Shown piece after piece: positions 1 to 6,479 of a stretch of DNA of 64,000 nucleotides. The DNA lies in assembly GCF_015207755.1 (NCBI RefSeq), contig NZ_JADEWH010000002.1:434001-498000 (forward strand). The letters are read 5' to 3'. Origin of the DNA: Nodularia sp. LEGE 06071 (GTDB lineage: Bacteria > Cyanobacteriota > Cyanobacteriia > Cyanobacteriales > Nostocaceae). Position 1 is the stretch's first letter, and every line of letters starts with the position of its first letter. The position numbers were made by a program, and so were the translations under genes. The notes below the pieces were generated by a model. It was not told where the DNA came from, searched no databases, and saw nothing but the letters and a program-made list of their open reading frames with translations.

Positions 1-127
1 ATAATATTGGTATTTGGGGAATTTTTATGATTATAAATTCCCTGAGAGGCTATATTTTATTTGTCTACAGGAATCAATGCCTGTTGCTGACAAACAAAGG
101 CGTTATTAGCAGGCTACGCCAACAAAA

Positions 128-148
128 CCCCACAGATAAATCTGGGGG
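128..148. repeat. Short dispersed hairpin repeat, copy 1
   Basis: The arms CCCCACAGAT and ATCTGGGGG fold around a short A-rich centre and are followed by cttgtatc. The same design recurs at 15915-15932 and 59781-59800; the last copy is also followed by cttgtatc. It could act as a transcription terminator, but nothing here shows that directly. Confidence 0.55.
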
Positions 149-201
149 CTTGTATCATAAAGGAACTATCGGTCAATCTAAGTAGCCATCATGAACTGCG
201 T

Positions 202-367
202 ACACCAATTATTTGTGAGGCTGCATATTATTTCGACCCCTCCCCCTTCGGGTTCACCAGTCGCCTACGGTGGGAAACCCGCCTACAGCGCTGGTTCACC
301 GCAAGCGAGGAGGGGAACTGGATTTCTGGTTAAATTCTATTTATCCATCTTTATATTAAATTGGTAT
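202..367. repeat. MITE-like repeat, copy A
   Basis: The stretch begins ACACCAATTATTTGTGAGG and ends AATTGGTAT, giving short terminal inverted repeats. It shares the blocks GAGGCTGCATATTATTTCG and TTAAATTCTATTTAT with copy B at 59927-60050. Copy A is about 40 bases longer because its middle carries an extra palindromic segment (roughly 250-300). Confidence 0.6.
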
Positions 368-525
368 TACTACTAAGTTAATTTACCGCTAAAGCGGTCT
401 GATGACTGCACCGACCCAAATTTGATGCTGGTCTGCAAGGAGGCTTTGACAGACTAATATTGGGTAATGATGAATAATATAAGAGAATGCTTTACATTTC
501 TTAAATATTCACCTTTGTTAGAACA

Positions 526-2034
526 ATGGCAAGAGACTTACGGGGATTCATCAAAATTCTAGAAGAAAAAGGACAATTAAAGAGAATTTCGGCTTTAGTT
601 GACCCAGAGTTTGAAATTGCGGAAATTTCCAACCGGATGCTGCAACAAGGTGGGCCAGGGTTACTATTTGAGAACGTCAAAGGTGCATCCTTCCCGGTGG
701 CAATAAATTTGATGGGAACAGTGGAAAGGATATGCTGGGCAATGAATATGCAGCATCCAGAGGAGTTGGAAACTCTGGGTAAAAAGCTGGGTATGCTGCA
801 ACAACCAAAACCACCAAAGAAGATTTCCCAGGCGATAGATTTTGGGAAAGTCCTGTTTGATGTGGTGAAGGCTAAACCAGGAAGAGACTTTTTCCCAGCT
901 TGTCAGCAAGTGGTGCTGCAAGGTGATGATTTGGATTTGAATAAGTTACCCTTGATTCGTCCTTACATCAATGATGCTGGTAAAATTATCACCCTGGGGT
1001 TGGTAATTACCAAGGATTGTGAAACAGGTACGCCAAATGTGGGTGTGTATCGCTTGCAACTGCAATCCCAAAATACGATGACTGTTCACTGGTTATCTGT
1101 GCGCGGTGGGGCGAGACATTTACGCAAAGCTGCTGAACGTGGTAAAAAGTTAGAAGTGGCGATCGCACTGGGTGTAGATCCTCTAATTATCATGGCAGCT
1201 GCGACACCTATTCCTGTAGATTTATCAGAGTGGTTGTTTGCGGGACTATATGGCGGTTCCGGTGTGAACTTAGCCAAGTGTAAAACTGTAGATTTGGAAG
1301 TTCCTGCCGATTCCGAGTTTGTTTTAGAAGGGACAATTACACCAGGGGAAGTGTTACCAGATGGCCCCTTTGGTGATCATATGGGTTATTACGGCGGCGT
1401 GGAAGATTCGCCATTGGTGCGCTTTGAGTGTATGACTCACCGCAAAGATCCAATTTATTTAACCACATTTAGCGGTCGTCCACCAAAAGAAGAAGCAATG
1501 ATGGCGATCGCACTCAATCGGATTTACACTCCTATTCTGCGGCAACAAGTCTCCGAAATTGTCGATTTCTTCTTACCAATGGAAGCTTTGAGTTACAAAG
1601 CGGCGATTATTTCCATTGATAAAGCATATCCGGGACAAGCGCGACGGGCAGCTTTGGCGTTTTGGAGTGCCTTACCCCAATTTACCTACACCAAATTTGT
1701 GATTGTCGTGGATAAAGATATCAATATTCGTGATCCGCGTCAAGTCGTTTGGGCGATTAGTTCCAAAGTTGACCCCAGTCGGGATGTATTTATTTTGCCC
1801 AACACACCCTTTGATACCTTAGATTTTGCCAGTGAGAAAATTGGTTTAGGTGGACGGATGGGAATTGATGCGACGACCAAGATTCCACCAGAAACCGATC
1901 ATGAATGGGGTTCTCCCTTAGAATCAGATCCAGATATAGCGGCGATGGTAGAAAGACGATGGGCTGAATATGGTTTAGCAGATTTAAAGTTAGGAGAAGT
2001 CGATCCAAATTTGTTCGGTTACGATATGCGCTAG
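526..2034 (+). CDS. ubiD: UbiD family prenylated-FMN-dependent decarboxylase
   Basis: A 502-residue protein of normal UbiD length. In cyanobacteria this family member is thought to decarboxylate the prenylated 4-hydroxybenzoate intermediate of plastoquinone synthesis, using prenylated FMN made by UbiX. Visible family signatures include VGVYRLQ near residue 173, GEVLPDGPFGDHMGYY near 275-290 and the C-terminal GGRMGIDATTK segment. The active-site acidic positions read PDGPFGD, with Asp where some characterised relatives carry Glu. It starts at an ATG about 500 bases from the window edge and appears monocistronic. The UbiD assignment is firm; the exact substrate is inferred from cyanobacterial physiology. 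Confidence 0.93.
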   Translation: MARDLRGFIKILEEKGQLKRISALVDPEFEIAEISNRMLQQGGPGLLFENVKGASFPVAINLMGTVERICWAMNMQHPEELETLGKKLGMLQQPKPPKKISQAIDFGKVLFDVVKAKPGRDFFPACQQVVLQGDDLDLNKLPLIRPYINDAGKIITLGLVITKDCETGTPNVGVYRLQLQSQNTMTVHWLSVRGGARHLRKAAERGKKLEVAIALGVDPLIIMAAATPIPVDLSEWLFAGLYGGSGVNLAKCKTVDLEVPADSEFVLEGTITPGEVLPDGPFGDHMGYYGGVEDSPLVRFECMTHRKDPIYLTTFSGRPPKEEAMMAIALNRIYTPILRQQVSEIVDFFLPMEALSYKAAIISIDKAYPGQARRAALAFWSALPQFTYTKFVIVVDKDINIRDPRQVVWAISSKVDPSRDVFILPNTPFDTLDFASEKIGLGGRMGIDATTKIPPETDHEWGSPLESDPDIAAMVERRWAEYGLADLKLGEVDPNLFGYDMR

Positions 2035-2048
2035 AAACTATGACATTC

Positions 2049-2396
2049 TTAGCCCCCTCCTCGCTTGCGGGGAGGGGGTTGGGGGTGGGGTTCTTCTTGC
2101 AACCAACGCACAATTTCCGCCAACACCTCCTCAATACTCTGCAAAACATCCTCATTCTTAAACCGCACAACTCGCAACCCTAAACTCTGCAAAAATTCTT
2201 GCCGAATTGCATCTTTTTCTGGGGTATAGTCGTGAATCTCACCATCCACTTCCACCACTAACTGCACTTCTCCACAGTAAAAATCAACAATAAAACGGTC
2301 AATTGCGTGTTGACGGCGGAATTTAAACCCCAAGACTTGCTGGTTTCTCAACTTTTGCCAAAGTTGCTTTTCTGCTGGGGTGAGTTCACGCCTCAT
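2049..2396 (-). CDS. DUF559 domain protein (Vsr/PD-(D/E)XK-like nuclease fold)
   Basis: A 115-residue DUF559 protein; the family is related to very-short-patch-repair endonucleases, but its biological role is unsettled. The sequence shows the family start RRELTPAEKQLWQKLR, then FKFRRQHAIDRFIVDFYC and the acidic core VVEVDGEIHD, with a final RVVRFKNEDVL block. The last 13 residues (PHPQPPPRKRGGG) are encoded by a dispersed G/C-rich repeat. Upstream of the ATG the frame still reads KLKPLTRQ, which resembles the usual DUF559 N-terminus, before meeting a stop codon. The 5' end may therefore have been trimmed. The gene sits inside an inverted repeat pair, consistent with movement as a small cassette (inference). 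Confidence 0.78.
   Translation of the reverse strand: MRRELTPAEKQLWQKLRNQQVLGFKFRRQHAIDRFIVDFYCGEVQLVVEVDGEIHDYTPEKDAIRQEFLQSLGLRVVRFKNEDVLQSIEEVLAEIVRWLQEEPHPQPPPRKRGGG
2053..2092. repeat. G/C-tract repeat, left arm of an inverted pair
   Basis: A stretch containing CCCCTCCTCGCTTGCGGGGA and a G-rich tail. It is the near-perfect reverse complement of 2451-2491 and encodes the C-terminal PHPQPPPRKRGGG tail of the DUF559 protein. Confidence 0.75.
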
Positions 2397-2450
2397 CTGT
2401 CGTGTTAATGGCTTGAGTTTCTACCAGAGTTTGGGCGATGTTTGCCAAGG

Positions 2451-2491
2451 AACCCCACCCCCTAACCCCCTCCCCGCAAGCGAGGAGGGGG
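2451..2491. repeat. G/C-tract repeat, right arm of an inverted pair
   Basis: Reads AACCCCACC, then CCTCCCCGCAAGCGAGGAGG, and is the reverse complement of 2053-2092 with about one indel. Related pieces follow at about 2530-2550 and 2574-2597. The 101-residue open frame across this region (2386-2691, minus) is composed largely of these repeats and is not called a gene. Confidence 0.7.
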
Positions 2492-2632
2492 GATTTGATT
2501 GGTTTTGGTGATTGATCATTTTCTCTTTGCCGCGAAGAGGGGGGATGGGAATTTTCCTGGTGATTGATCATTTTCTCCCCGTAAGCGGGGAGGAGGGATT
2601 TGATTAGTTTTGGTAATTCCTCTTGGTGAAAA

Positions 2633-2785
2633 CTACCAACCGTTGGCTGTGCGTCCTTTATAAAGTTCACCTGTAAATGGCTGGACACCAATCATCGGAT
2701 AAGCATCATCCGTAGGGCTAAAAATCCGCACTACAGCTTCAGAAATATACTGCGTTATGCTATCAAGTAACTTTAAAATAGCCAT
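2633..2785 (-). CDS. Small conserved-looking protein, 50 residues
   Basis: A 50-codon gene: ATG at 2785, TAG at 2633-2635. The translation begins MAILKLLDSITQYISEAV, continues through DDAYPMIGVQPFTGEL and ends in GRTANGW. A strong Shine-Dalgarno (AGGAG) lies about six bases before the ATG, and the N-terminal half forms a plausible amphipathic helix. No cysteines and no signal peptide. Two palindromes lie 60-90 bases upstream and may regulate it. I do not recognise a function; the DAYPxIGVQPF stretch gives me the impression of a cyanobacterial small protein family. Its 3' end abuts the repeat cluster around DUF559. Confidence 0.7.
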   Translation of the reverse strand: MAILKLLDSITQYISEAVVRIFSPTDDAYPMIGVQPFTGELYKGRTANGW

Positions 2786-2844
2786 ATGAGACTCCTTTCT
2801 TGAGTCGCGTCGGTTGTTATTTCTCTACTCTAGTTCTGATATTC

Positions 2845-2873
2845 TCAACTTAGTTGAAATCTCAATATATTGA
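2845..2873. promoter_or_regulatory. Pair of palindromes upstream of the 50-residue gene
   Basis: TCAACTTAGTTGA (2845-2857) and TCAATATATTGA (2862-2873) are consecutive perfect palindromes with centres about 16 bases apart, upstream of the minus-strand gene at 2633-2785. This looks like a tandem operator for a dimeric regulator; which regulator is unknown. Confidence 0.4.
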
Positions 2874-3166
2874 AAACATCTGCAATACTTCTTCGGGTAT
2901 CTTTGCAATACTTTAGCTAATGCCTAAGTCTCAGTTTTACTTTTGATTCTAAATTATTCATCATCCTCTCATCTGAGCCAAATTTTGTCCAGCAATATTG
3001 TTGAAAATCACTATTACAATATATTAAATAATCGGATATTTTAGGATTAACCTCTGTTATTTATCCTGAATGACCGCAGTCTATAACTTTATGAGTTTTA
3101 TAGTTGACATTATTTATAGTAAAATCTACCATAATAGAAGCAGCATTCTTCTAAGGACGCTCTTGC
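2874..3166. other. Intergenic region upstream of pncB
   Basis: A/T-rich, with no gene seen. It contains the divergent regulatory regions of the 50-residue gene (left) and of pncB (right). Confidence 0.5.
3104..3133 (+). promoter_or_regulatory. Candidate pncB promoter with overlapping NrtR-like operator
   Basis: TTGACA (3104-3109) followed 17 bases later by TACCAT (3127-3132) makes a reasonable sigma-70 promoter. A near-palindrome, TATAGT-N7-ACCATA (3115-3133), covers the -10 box. An NrtR-type regulator is encoded two genes downstream, so this is the natural candidate operator. A second inverted repeat, CTATAA to TTATAG, lies just upstream at 3081-3103. Confidence 0.4.
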
Positions 3167-4552
3167 ATGGCAACTTTTCCAGACTGGGACGGCGAACTGA
3201 CTCTGTGTGCGGCTGATTACAGCCTGCTAACTGACCTTTACCAGCTAACGATGGCAGCTTGTTATACAGGCGAAGGTGTAGAACAACGACGGGCGAGCTT
3301 TGAATTATTTGTCAGACGCTTACCAGAAAATTTTGGCTATTTAATAGCTATGGGACTAGAGCAGGTTTTGGCATATTTAGCAAACTTTCGCTTTAGCCCA
3401 TCTCAGATAAAGGCTTTACAGGCAACGGGAATTTTTGCTCATGCAACCGAAAGCTTTTGGTCACTTTTAGCTGAGGGGTGTTTCACTGGTAATGTCTGGG
3501 CAGTACCGGAAGGAACAGCCGTATTTGCTAATCAGCCTTTATTGCGGGTGGAAGCACCTCTTTGGCAAGCACAGCTGGTGGAAACTTATTTACTGAATAC
3601 GATTAATTATCAAACCTTGATTGCCACAAGGGCTGCACGCATCCGGGATGTGGCAGGGGAAGCAGCCACACTGTTGGAATTTGGCACGAGAAGGGCATTT
3701 AGTCCCCAAGCCTCTTTGTGGGCGGCGCGGGCTGGTTTGGCTGGGGGATTAAACTCGACTTCCAATGTGTTAGCAGCGCTACAACTGGGAGAACAGCCAA
3801 GTGGTACGATGGCTCACGCTTTAGTTATGGCACTTTCAGCAATGACAGGTAGTGAAGAGCGGGCTTTTACTGCCTTTCATCGATATTTTCCCGGTGCGCC
3901 ATTGTTGATTGATACTTACGATACGATCGCTGCGGCAAAGCAGTTAGCGGCTAAAGTCAATGCTGGCGAAATGGAATTAACTGGGGTGAGGTTGGATTCT
4001 GGAGATTTGGTTACTTTGTCAAAACAAGTGCGATCGCTGCTTCCTAATATATCAATTTTTGCTAGCGGCGATTTAGATGAGTGGGAAATTGCCAGACTCA
4101 AAGCTGCTGATGCCCAAATCGATGGCTATGGGTTGGGAACTCGGTTAGTTACGGGTGCGCCTGTGAATGGAGTTTATAAACTCGTGGAAATCGATGGTAT
4201 CCCGGTAATGAAACAGTCTCCTAGCAAGGTGACTTATCCCGGACGCAAGCAAATTTTTCGCTCGTTTGTGGGAGGTAAGGTAAAAGCCGATAAGTTGGCA
4301 TTAGTAGATGAAAGCAATGTCTTAGGATCACCTTTGTTGCAATTGGTACTCAAGAATGGTGAACGCTTGTATCCGCCAGAAAGTTTACAGGAGATTCGCC
4401 AACGGACTGCATCTAATGTGGTTAGTTTACCCCAGGAAACTCGGCGTTTGGATGATCCGGTGGGGGTGGAGATGGAAATTTCTGCTGGTTTGCAGAAGTT
4501 GATTTTGAAGACCAAGAATCGAACCGCAGAGGCGCAGAGGACACAGAGATGA
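3167..4552 (+). CDS. pncB: Nicotinate phosphoribosyltransferase
   Basis: A 461-residue enzyme of NAD salvage that converts nicotinate and PRPP to nicotinate mononucleotide. Family features visible include DLYQLTMA near residue 22, the FVRRLPENFGYLIAMGLE block, EFGTRRA, LDSGDL and the GTRLVTG phosphate-binding loop. It opens the NAD gene block and overlaps nadD by an ATGA junction (4549-4552), which suggests translational coupling. The last residues (NRTAEAQRTQR) are encoded by a copy of the ACCGCAGAGGCGCAGAGG dispersed repeat, so the tail is probably a recent addition. Likely controlled by NrtR through the promoter-proximal palindrome (inference). Confidence 0.95.
   Translation: MATFPDWDGELTLCAADYSLLTDLYQLTMAACYTGEGVEQRRASFELFVRRLPENFGYLIAMGLEQVLAYLANFRFSPSQIKALQATGIFAHATESFWSLLAEGCFTGNVWAVPEGTAVFANQPLLRVEAPLWQAQLVETYLLNTINYQTLIATRAARIRDVAGEAATLLEFGTRRAFSPQASLWAARAGLAGGLNSTSNVLAALQLGEQPSGTMAHALVMALSAMTGSEERAFTAFHRYFPGAPLLIDTYDTIAAAKQLAAKVNAGEMELTGVRLDSGDLVTLSKQVRSLLPNISIFASGDLDEWEIARLKAADAQIDGYGLGTRLVTGAPVNGVYKLVEIDGIPVMKQSPSKVTYPGRKQIFRSFVGGKVKADKLALVDESNVLGSPLLQLVLKNGERLYPPESLQEIRQRTASNVVSLPQETRRLDDPVGVEMEISAGLQKLILKTKNRTAEAQRTQR
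4519..4547. repeat. Dispersed repeat inside the pncB 3' end
   Basis: GAACCGCAGAGGCGCAGAGG followed by ACACAGAGA. It belongs to the family also seen at 13679-13706, 15174-15190, 39817-39846, 46051-46079 and 59871-59897. Here it forms the C-terminal codons of pncB and ends two bases from the nadD start. Confidence 0.75.
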
Positions 4553-5196
4553 GAATTGCTTTGTTTGGTACTAGTGCTGACCCGCCGACGGCTGGACATC
4601 AAAAGATTCTCAGATGGTTATCTGAGGGTTATGATTGGGTAGCAGTTTGGGCGGCTGATAATCCTTTTAAGTCTCATCAAACACCTTTAGAACATCGGGC
4701 TACAATGCTGAGATTGTTGATTACGGATATTGATACTTCGACTCCGCTCAGTAACCATGTTTCGACTACGCTCAACAACCATACGCCACGGCAGAATATT
4801 GCTTTGGAACAGGATTTGAGTAGTTTCAGAACTCTGGAAACTCTGGAAAAAGCTAAGTCTCGCTGGGGGGAGGATACTGAGTTTACCTTGGTGATTGGTT
4901 CTGATTTATTACATCAGTTACCGCGCTGGTATCGTATTGAAGATTTGTTACAGCAAGTGCAACTCCTAATTGTGCCAAGACCAGGATATGCCATAGATGA
5001 GTATAACTTGGAGGCGGTGCAAAATCTGGGCGGTCAAATTGCGATCGCTAGTTTAACTGGTATAGATGTTTCTTCCAGCGCCTATCGTGAACATGGAGAT
5101 ACTCAAGCCCTGACTCCCCCAATTGTCGCTTATATTCATCAAGAGCATTTGTACAAATGCCAGGACGCAACCACAAAAAGTTACCAACTCCACTAA
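4549..5196 (+). CDS. nadD: Nicotinate-nucleotide adenylyltransferase
   Basis: A 215-residue nucleotidyltransferase that adenylates nicotinate mononucleotide to deamido-NAD. The N-terminal GTSADPPTAGH is the HxGH-type nucleotide-binding motif, and SSSAYRE near the C-terminus matches the ISSTxIR-type motif. The start overlaps the pncB stop. Residues about 64-80 consist of two 8-residue units (STPLSNHV and STTLNNHT) encoded by a 24-base tandem repeat of TTCGACTCCGCTCAGTAACC type. This is an in-frame repeat insertion in a surface region between the second helix and TLETLEKAKSRWGED. Length and motifs indicate a functional enzyme. Followed by nrtR, overlapping it by 40 bases. Confidence 0.9.
   Translation: MRIALFGTSADPPTAGHQKILRWLSEGYDWVAVWAADNPFKSHQTPLEHRATMLRLLITDIDTSTPLSNHVSTTLNNHTPRQNIALEQDLSSFRTLETLEKAKSRWGEDTEFTLVIGSDLLHQLPRWYRIEDLLQQVQLLIVPRPGYAIDEYNLEAVQNLGGQIAIASLTGIDVSSSAYREHGDTQALTPPIVAYIHQEHLYKCQDATTKSYQLH
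4736..4782. repeat. 24-base tandem repeat inserted in nadD
   Basis: Two consecutive units, TTCGACTCCGCTCAGTAACC and TTCGACTACGCTCAACAACC, start at 4737 and 4761. The 24-base period keeps the reading frame. A third related unit lies in nrtR at about 5208-5229. Confidence 0.75.
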
Positions 5197-5927
5197 ATCA
5201 GCCACCTTGCTTCGGCTCCGTTCAGCAACCTTTAGCCGATTTTAAGGTTGGTGTTGATAATGTGATTTTTTCTGTAGATACTGCCCAAAATCGGCTGCTA
5301 GTTCTCTTAATCATGCGACAGCAGGAACCATTTTTAAATTCTTGGAGTCTTCCCGGTACTTTGGTACGTCAAGGAGAATCTTTAGAAGATGCTGCCTATC
5401 GCATTATGGCAGAGAAAATTAGGGTGAATAATCTCTATTTAGAACAGTTATACACCTTTGGCGGACCCAATCGCGACCCAAGAGAAGCTACAGGTAGTTA
5501 TGGTGTCCGTTATCTATCAGTTAGTTACTTTGCTCTGGTGCGGTTTGAAGAAGCCGAATTAATTGCTGATAAAGCCACTGGGATTGCTTGGTATCCAGTT
5601 AAAGATGTACCACAATTAGCCTTTGATCATAATCAAGTTTTGGCTTATGGACACAGACGTTTACGAAATAAGTTAGAGTATAGTCCGGTGGCTTTTGATG
5701 TTTTGCCAGCTAGCTTTACTTTGAATGATTTGTATCAGTTATACACCACAGTTTTAGGCGACAACTTCGCCGATTATTCTAACTTCCGGGCGCGGCTACT
5801 CAAGTTAGGTTTTTTATCCGATACCGGAATCAAGGTTTCACGGGGTGCTGGTCGTCCGGCTAGTTTATATAAGTTTGATGCTGATGCTTTCGCACCTTTA
5901 AAAGATAAACCTTTAGTTTTTATTTGA
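5157..5927 (+). CDS. nrtR: NrtR-type Nudix-related transcriptional regulator of NAD metabolism
   Basis: A 256-residue protein with an N-terminal Nudix-like domain (about 30-160) and a C-terminal winged-helix region (about 170-250, with SNFRARLLKLGFL and GAGRPASLYKF). The Nudix box is degenerate: where active enzymes have REUxEExGU this protein reads RIMAEKIRV, losing key metal-binding glutamates. That fits the NrtR family, which senses ADP-ribose or related nucleotides and represses NAD genes, rather than a hydrolase. Location inside pncB-nadD-nadE strongly supports this. Residues about 18-25 (CFGSVQQP) are encoded by a repeat related to that in nadD. The start at 5157 overlaps nadD by 40 bases. 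Confidence 0.85.
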   Translation: MPGRNHKKLPTPLNQPPCFGSVQQPLADFKVGVDNVIFSVDTAQNRLLVLLIMRQQEPFLNSWSLPGTLVRQGESLEDAAYRIMAEKIRVNNLYLEQLYTFGGPNRDPREATGSYGVRYLSVSYFALVRFEEAELIADKATGIAWYPVKDVPQLAFDHNQVLAYGHRRLRNKLEYSPVAFDVLPASFTLNDLYQLYTTVLGDNFADYSNFRARLLKLGFLSDTGIKVSRGAGRPASLYKFDADAFAPLKDKPLVFI

Positions 5928-5953
5928 CTACCCCAATTTCAGGACATCAATTT

Positions 5954-6247
5954 ATGAAAGCAGCAGCAGAATGTGCGGATATGCAAGAGATTCGGATTGA
6001 AATTGATAGAATTGATCATGAGATAATCACGGCTTTTGGTCAACGTTTTGAATATGTGAAAGCAGCAGCAAAATTCAAAACTAATGAAACAAGTGTGAAA
6101 GCCCCAGAAAGATTTAATGCGATGTTACAGCAAAGAAGACTTTGGGCAGAAGCATCAGGTTTAAATCCAGATGTAATTGAAAATTTATATCGAGATTTGG
6201 TGAGTTATTTTATTGATGAAGAATTAAAAAATTGGCGTTCTAAGTAA
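5954..6247 (+). CDS. Chorismate mutase type II fold protein (PchB-like)
   Basis: A 97-residue all-helical protein resembling the AroQ/PchB fold: IRIEIDRIDHEIITAFGQR at the N-terminus and a C-terminal VIENLYRDLVSYFIDEE helix. PchB-type proteins are isochorismate pyruvate lyases with weak chorismate mutase activity; AroQ members make prephenate. I chose the ATG at 5954, which has AGGA about ten bases upstream; a TTG ten codons earlier is possible. It lies 26 bases downstream of nrtR and may be cotranscribed with the NAD genes, although no metabolic link is obvious. Substrate cannot be decided from sequence. Confidence 0.75.
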   Translation: MKAAAECADMQEIRIEIDRIDHEIITAFGQRFEYVKAAAKFKTNETSVKAPERFNAMLQQRRLWAEASGLNPDVIENLYRDLVSYFIDEELKNWRSK

Positions 6248-6330
6248 GTAATATAGAAATCAATAAATAGAAACAGGGAAACCGTTAATTGCATCAGTTA
6301 AGTAGCTCAAACTTAAAAAACGTAATACCC

Positions 6331-6363
6331 AGATCCCCGACTTCTCGAAGAAGTCGGGGATCT
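6331..6363. terminator. 15-bp perfect hairpin, terminator-like dispersed element
   Basis: AGATCCCCGACTTCT and AGAAGTCGGGGATCT flank a three-base loop. It lies between the chorismate-mutase-like gene and nadE and lacks a strong T-run. A shorter relative is at 28165-28192, so this is a mobile hairpin repeat that may also stop transcription. Confidence 0.6.
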
Positions 6364-6479
6364 ATATCGTCAAGGTTTTATGTTTAATTATGTTGACCTA
6401 CTTATCGGTCAATTGATTGTTGCTGAAGGCTAAAAGCTCAATTAATCTCTTTTGTATAATCCCAAAACCCAAATCAAAA

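Larger units (their letters stand above)
1..525. other. Intergenic stretch upstream of ubiD, repeat-rich
   Basis: No convincing gene. It holds a short hairpin repeat (128-148) and a MITE-like repeat (202-367), both with relatives near 59.8-60.05 kb. The one open frame here (191-376) lies inside the repeat and looks non-coding. A ubiD promoter probably lies between 370 and 520, but I cannot place its boxes with confidence. Confidence 0.5.

Noticed and set aside
191-376. 61-codon open frame before ubiD
   Set aside because: It lies almost entirely inside the MITE-like repeat (202-367) and has low-complexity translation; copy B does not keep the frame.
2386-2691. 101-codon minus-strand frame between DUF559 and the 50-residue gene
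   Set aside because: Its sequence is made of repeated G/C-rich tracts (SPLLACGEG-type residues) and it overlaps both neighbours.
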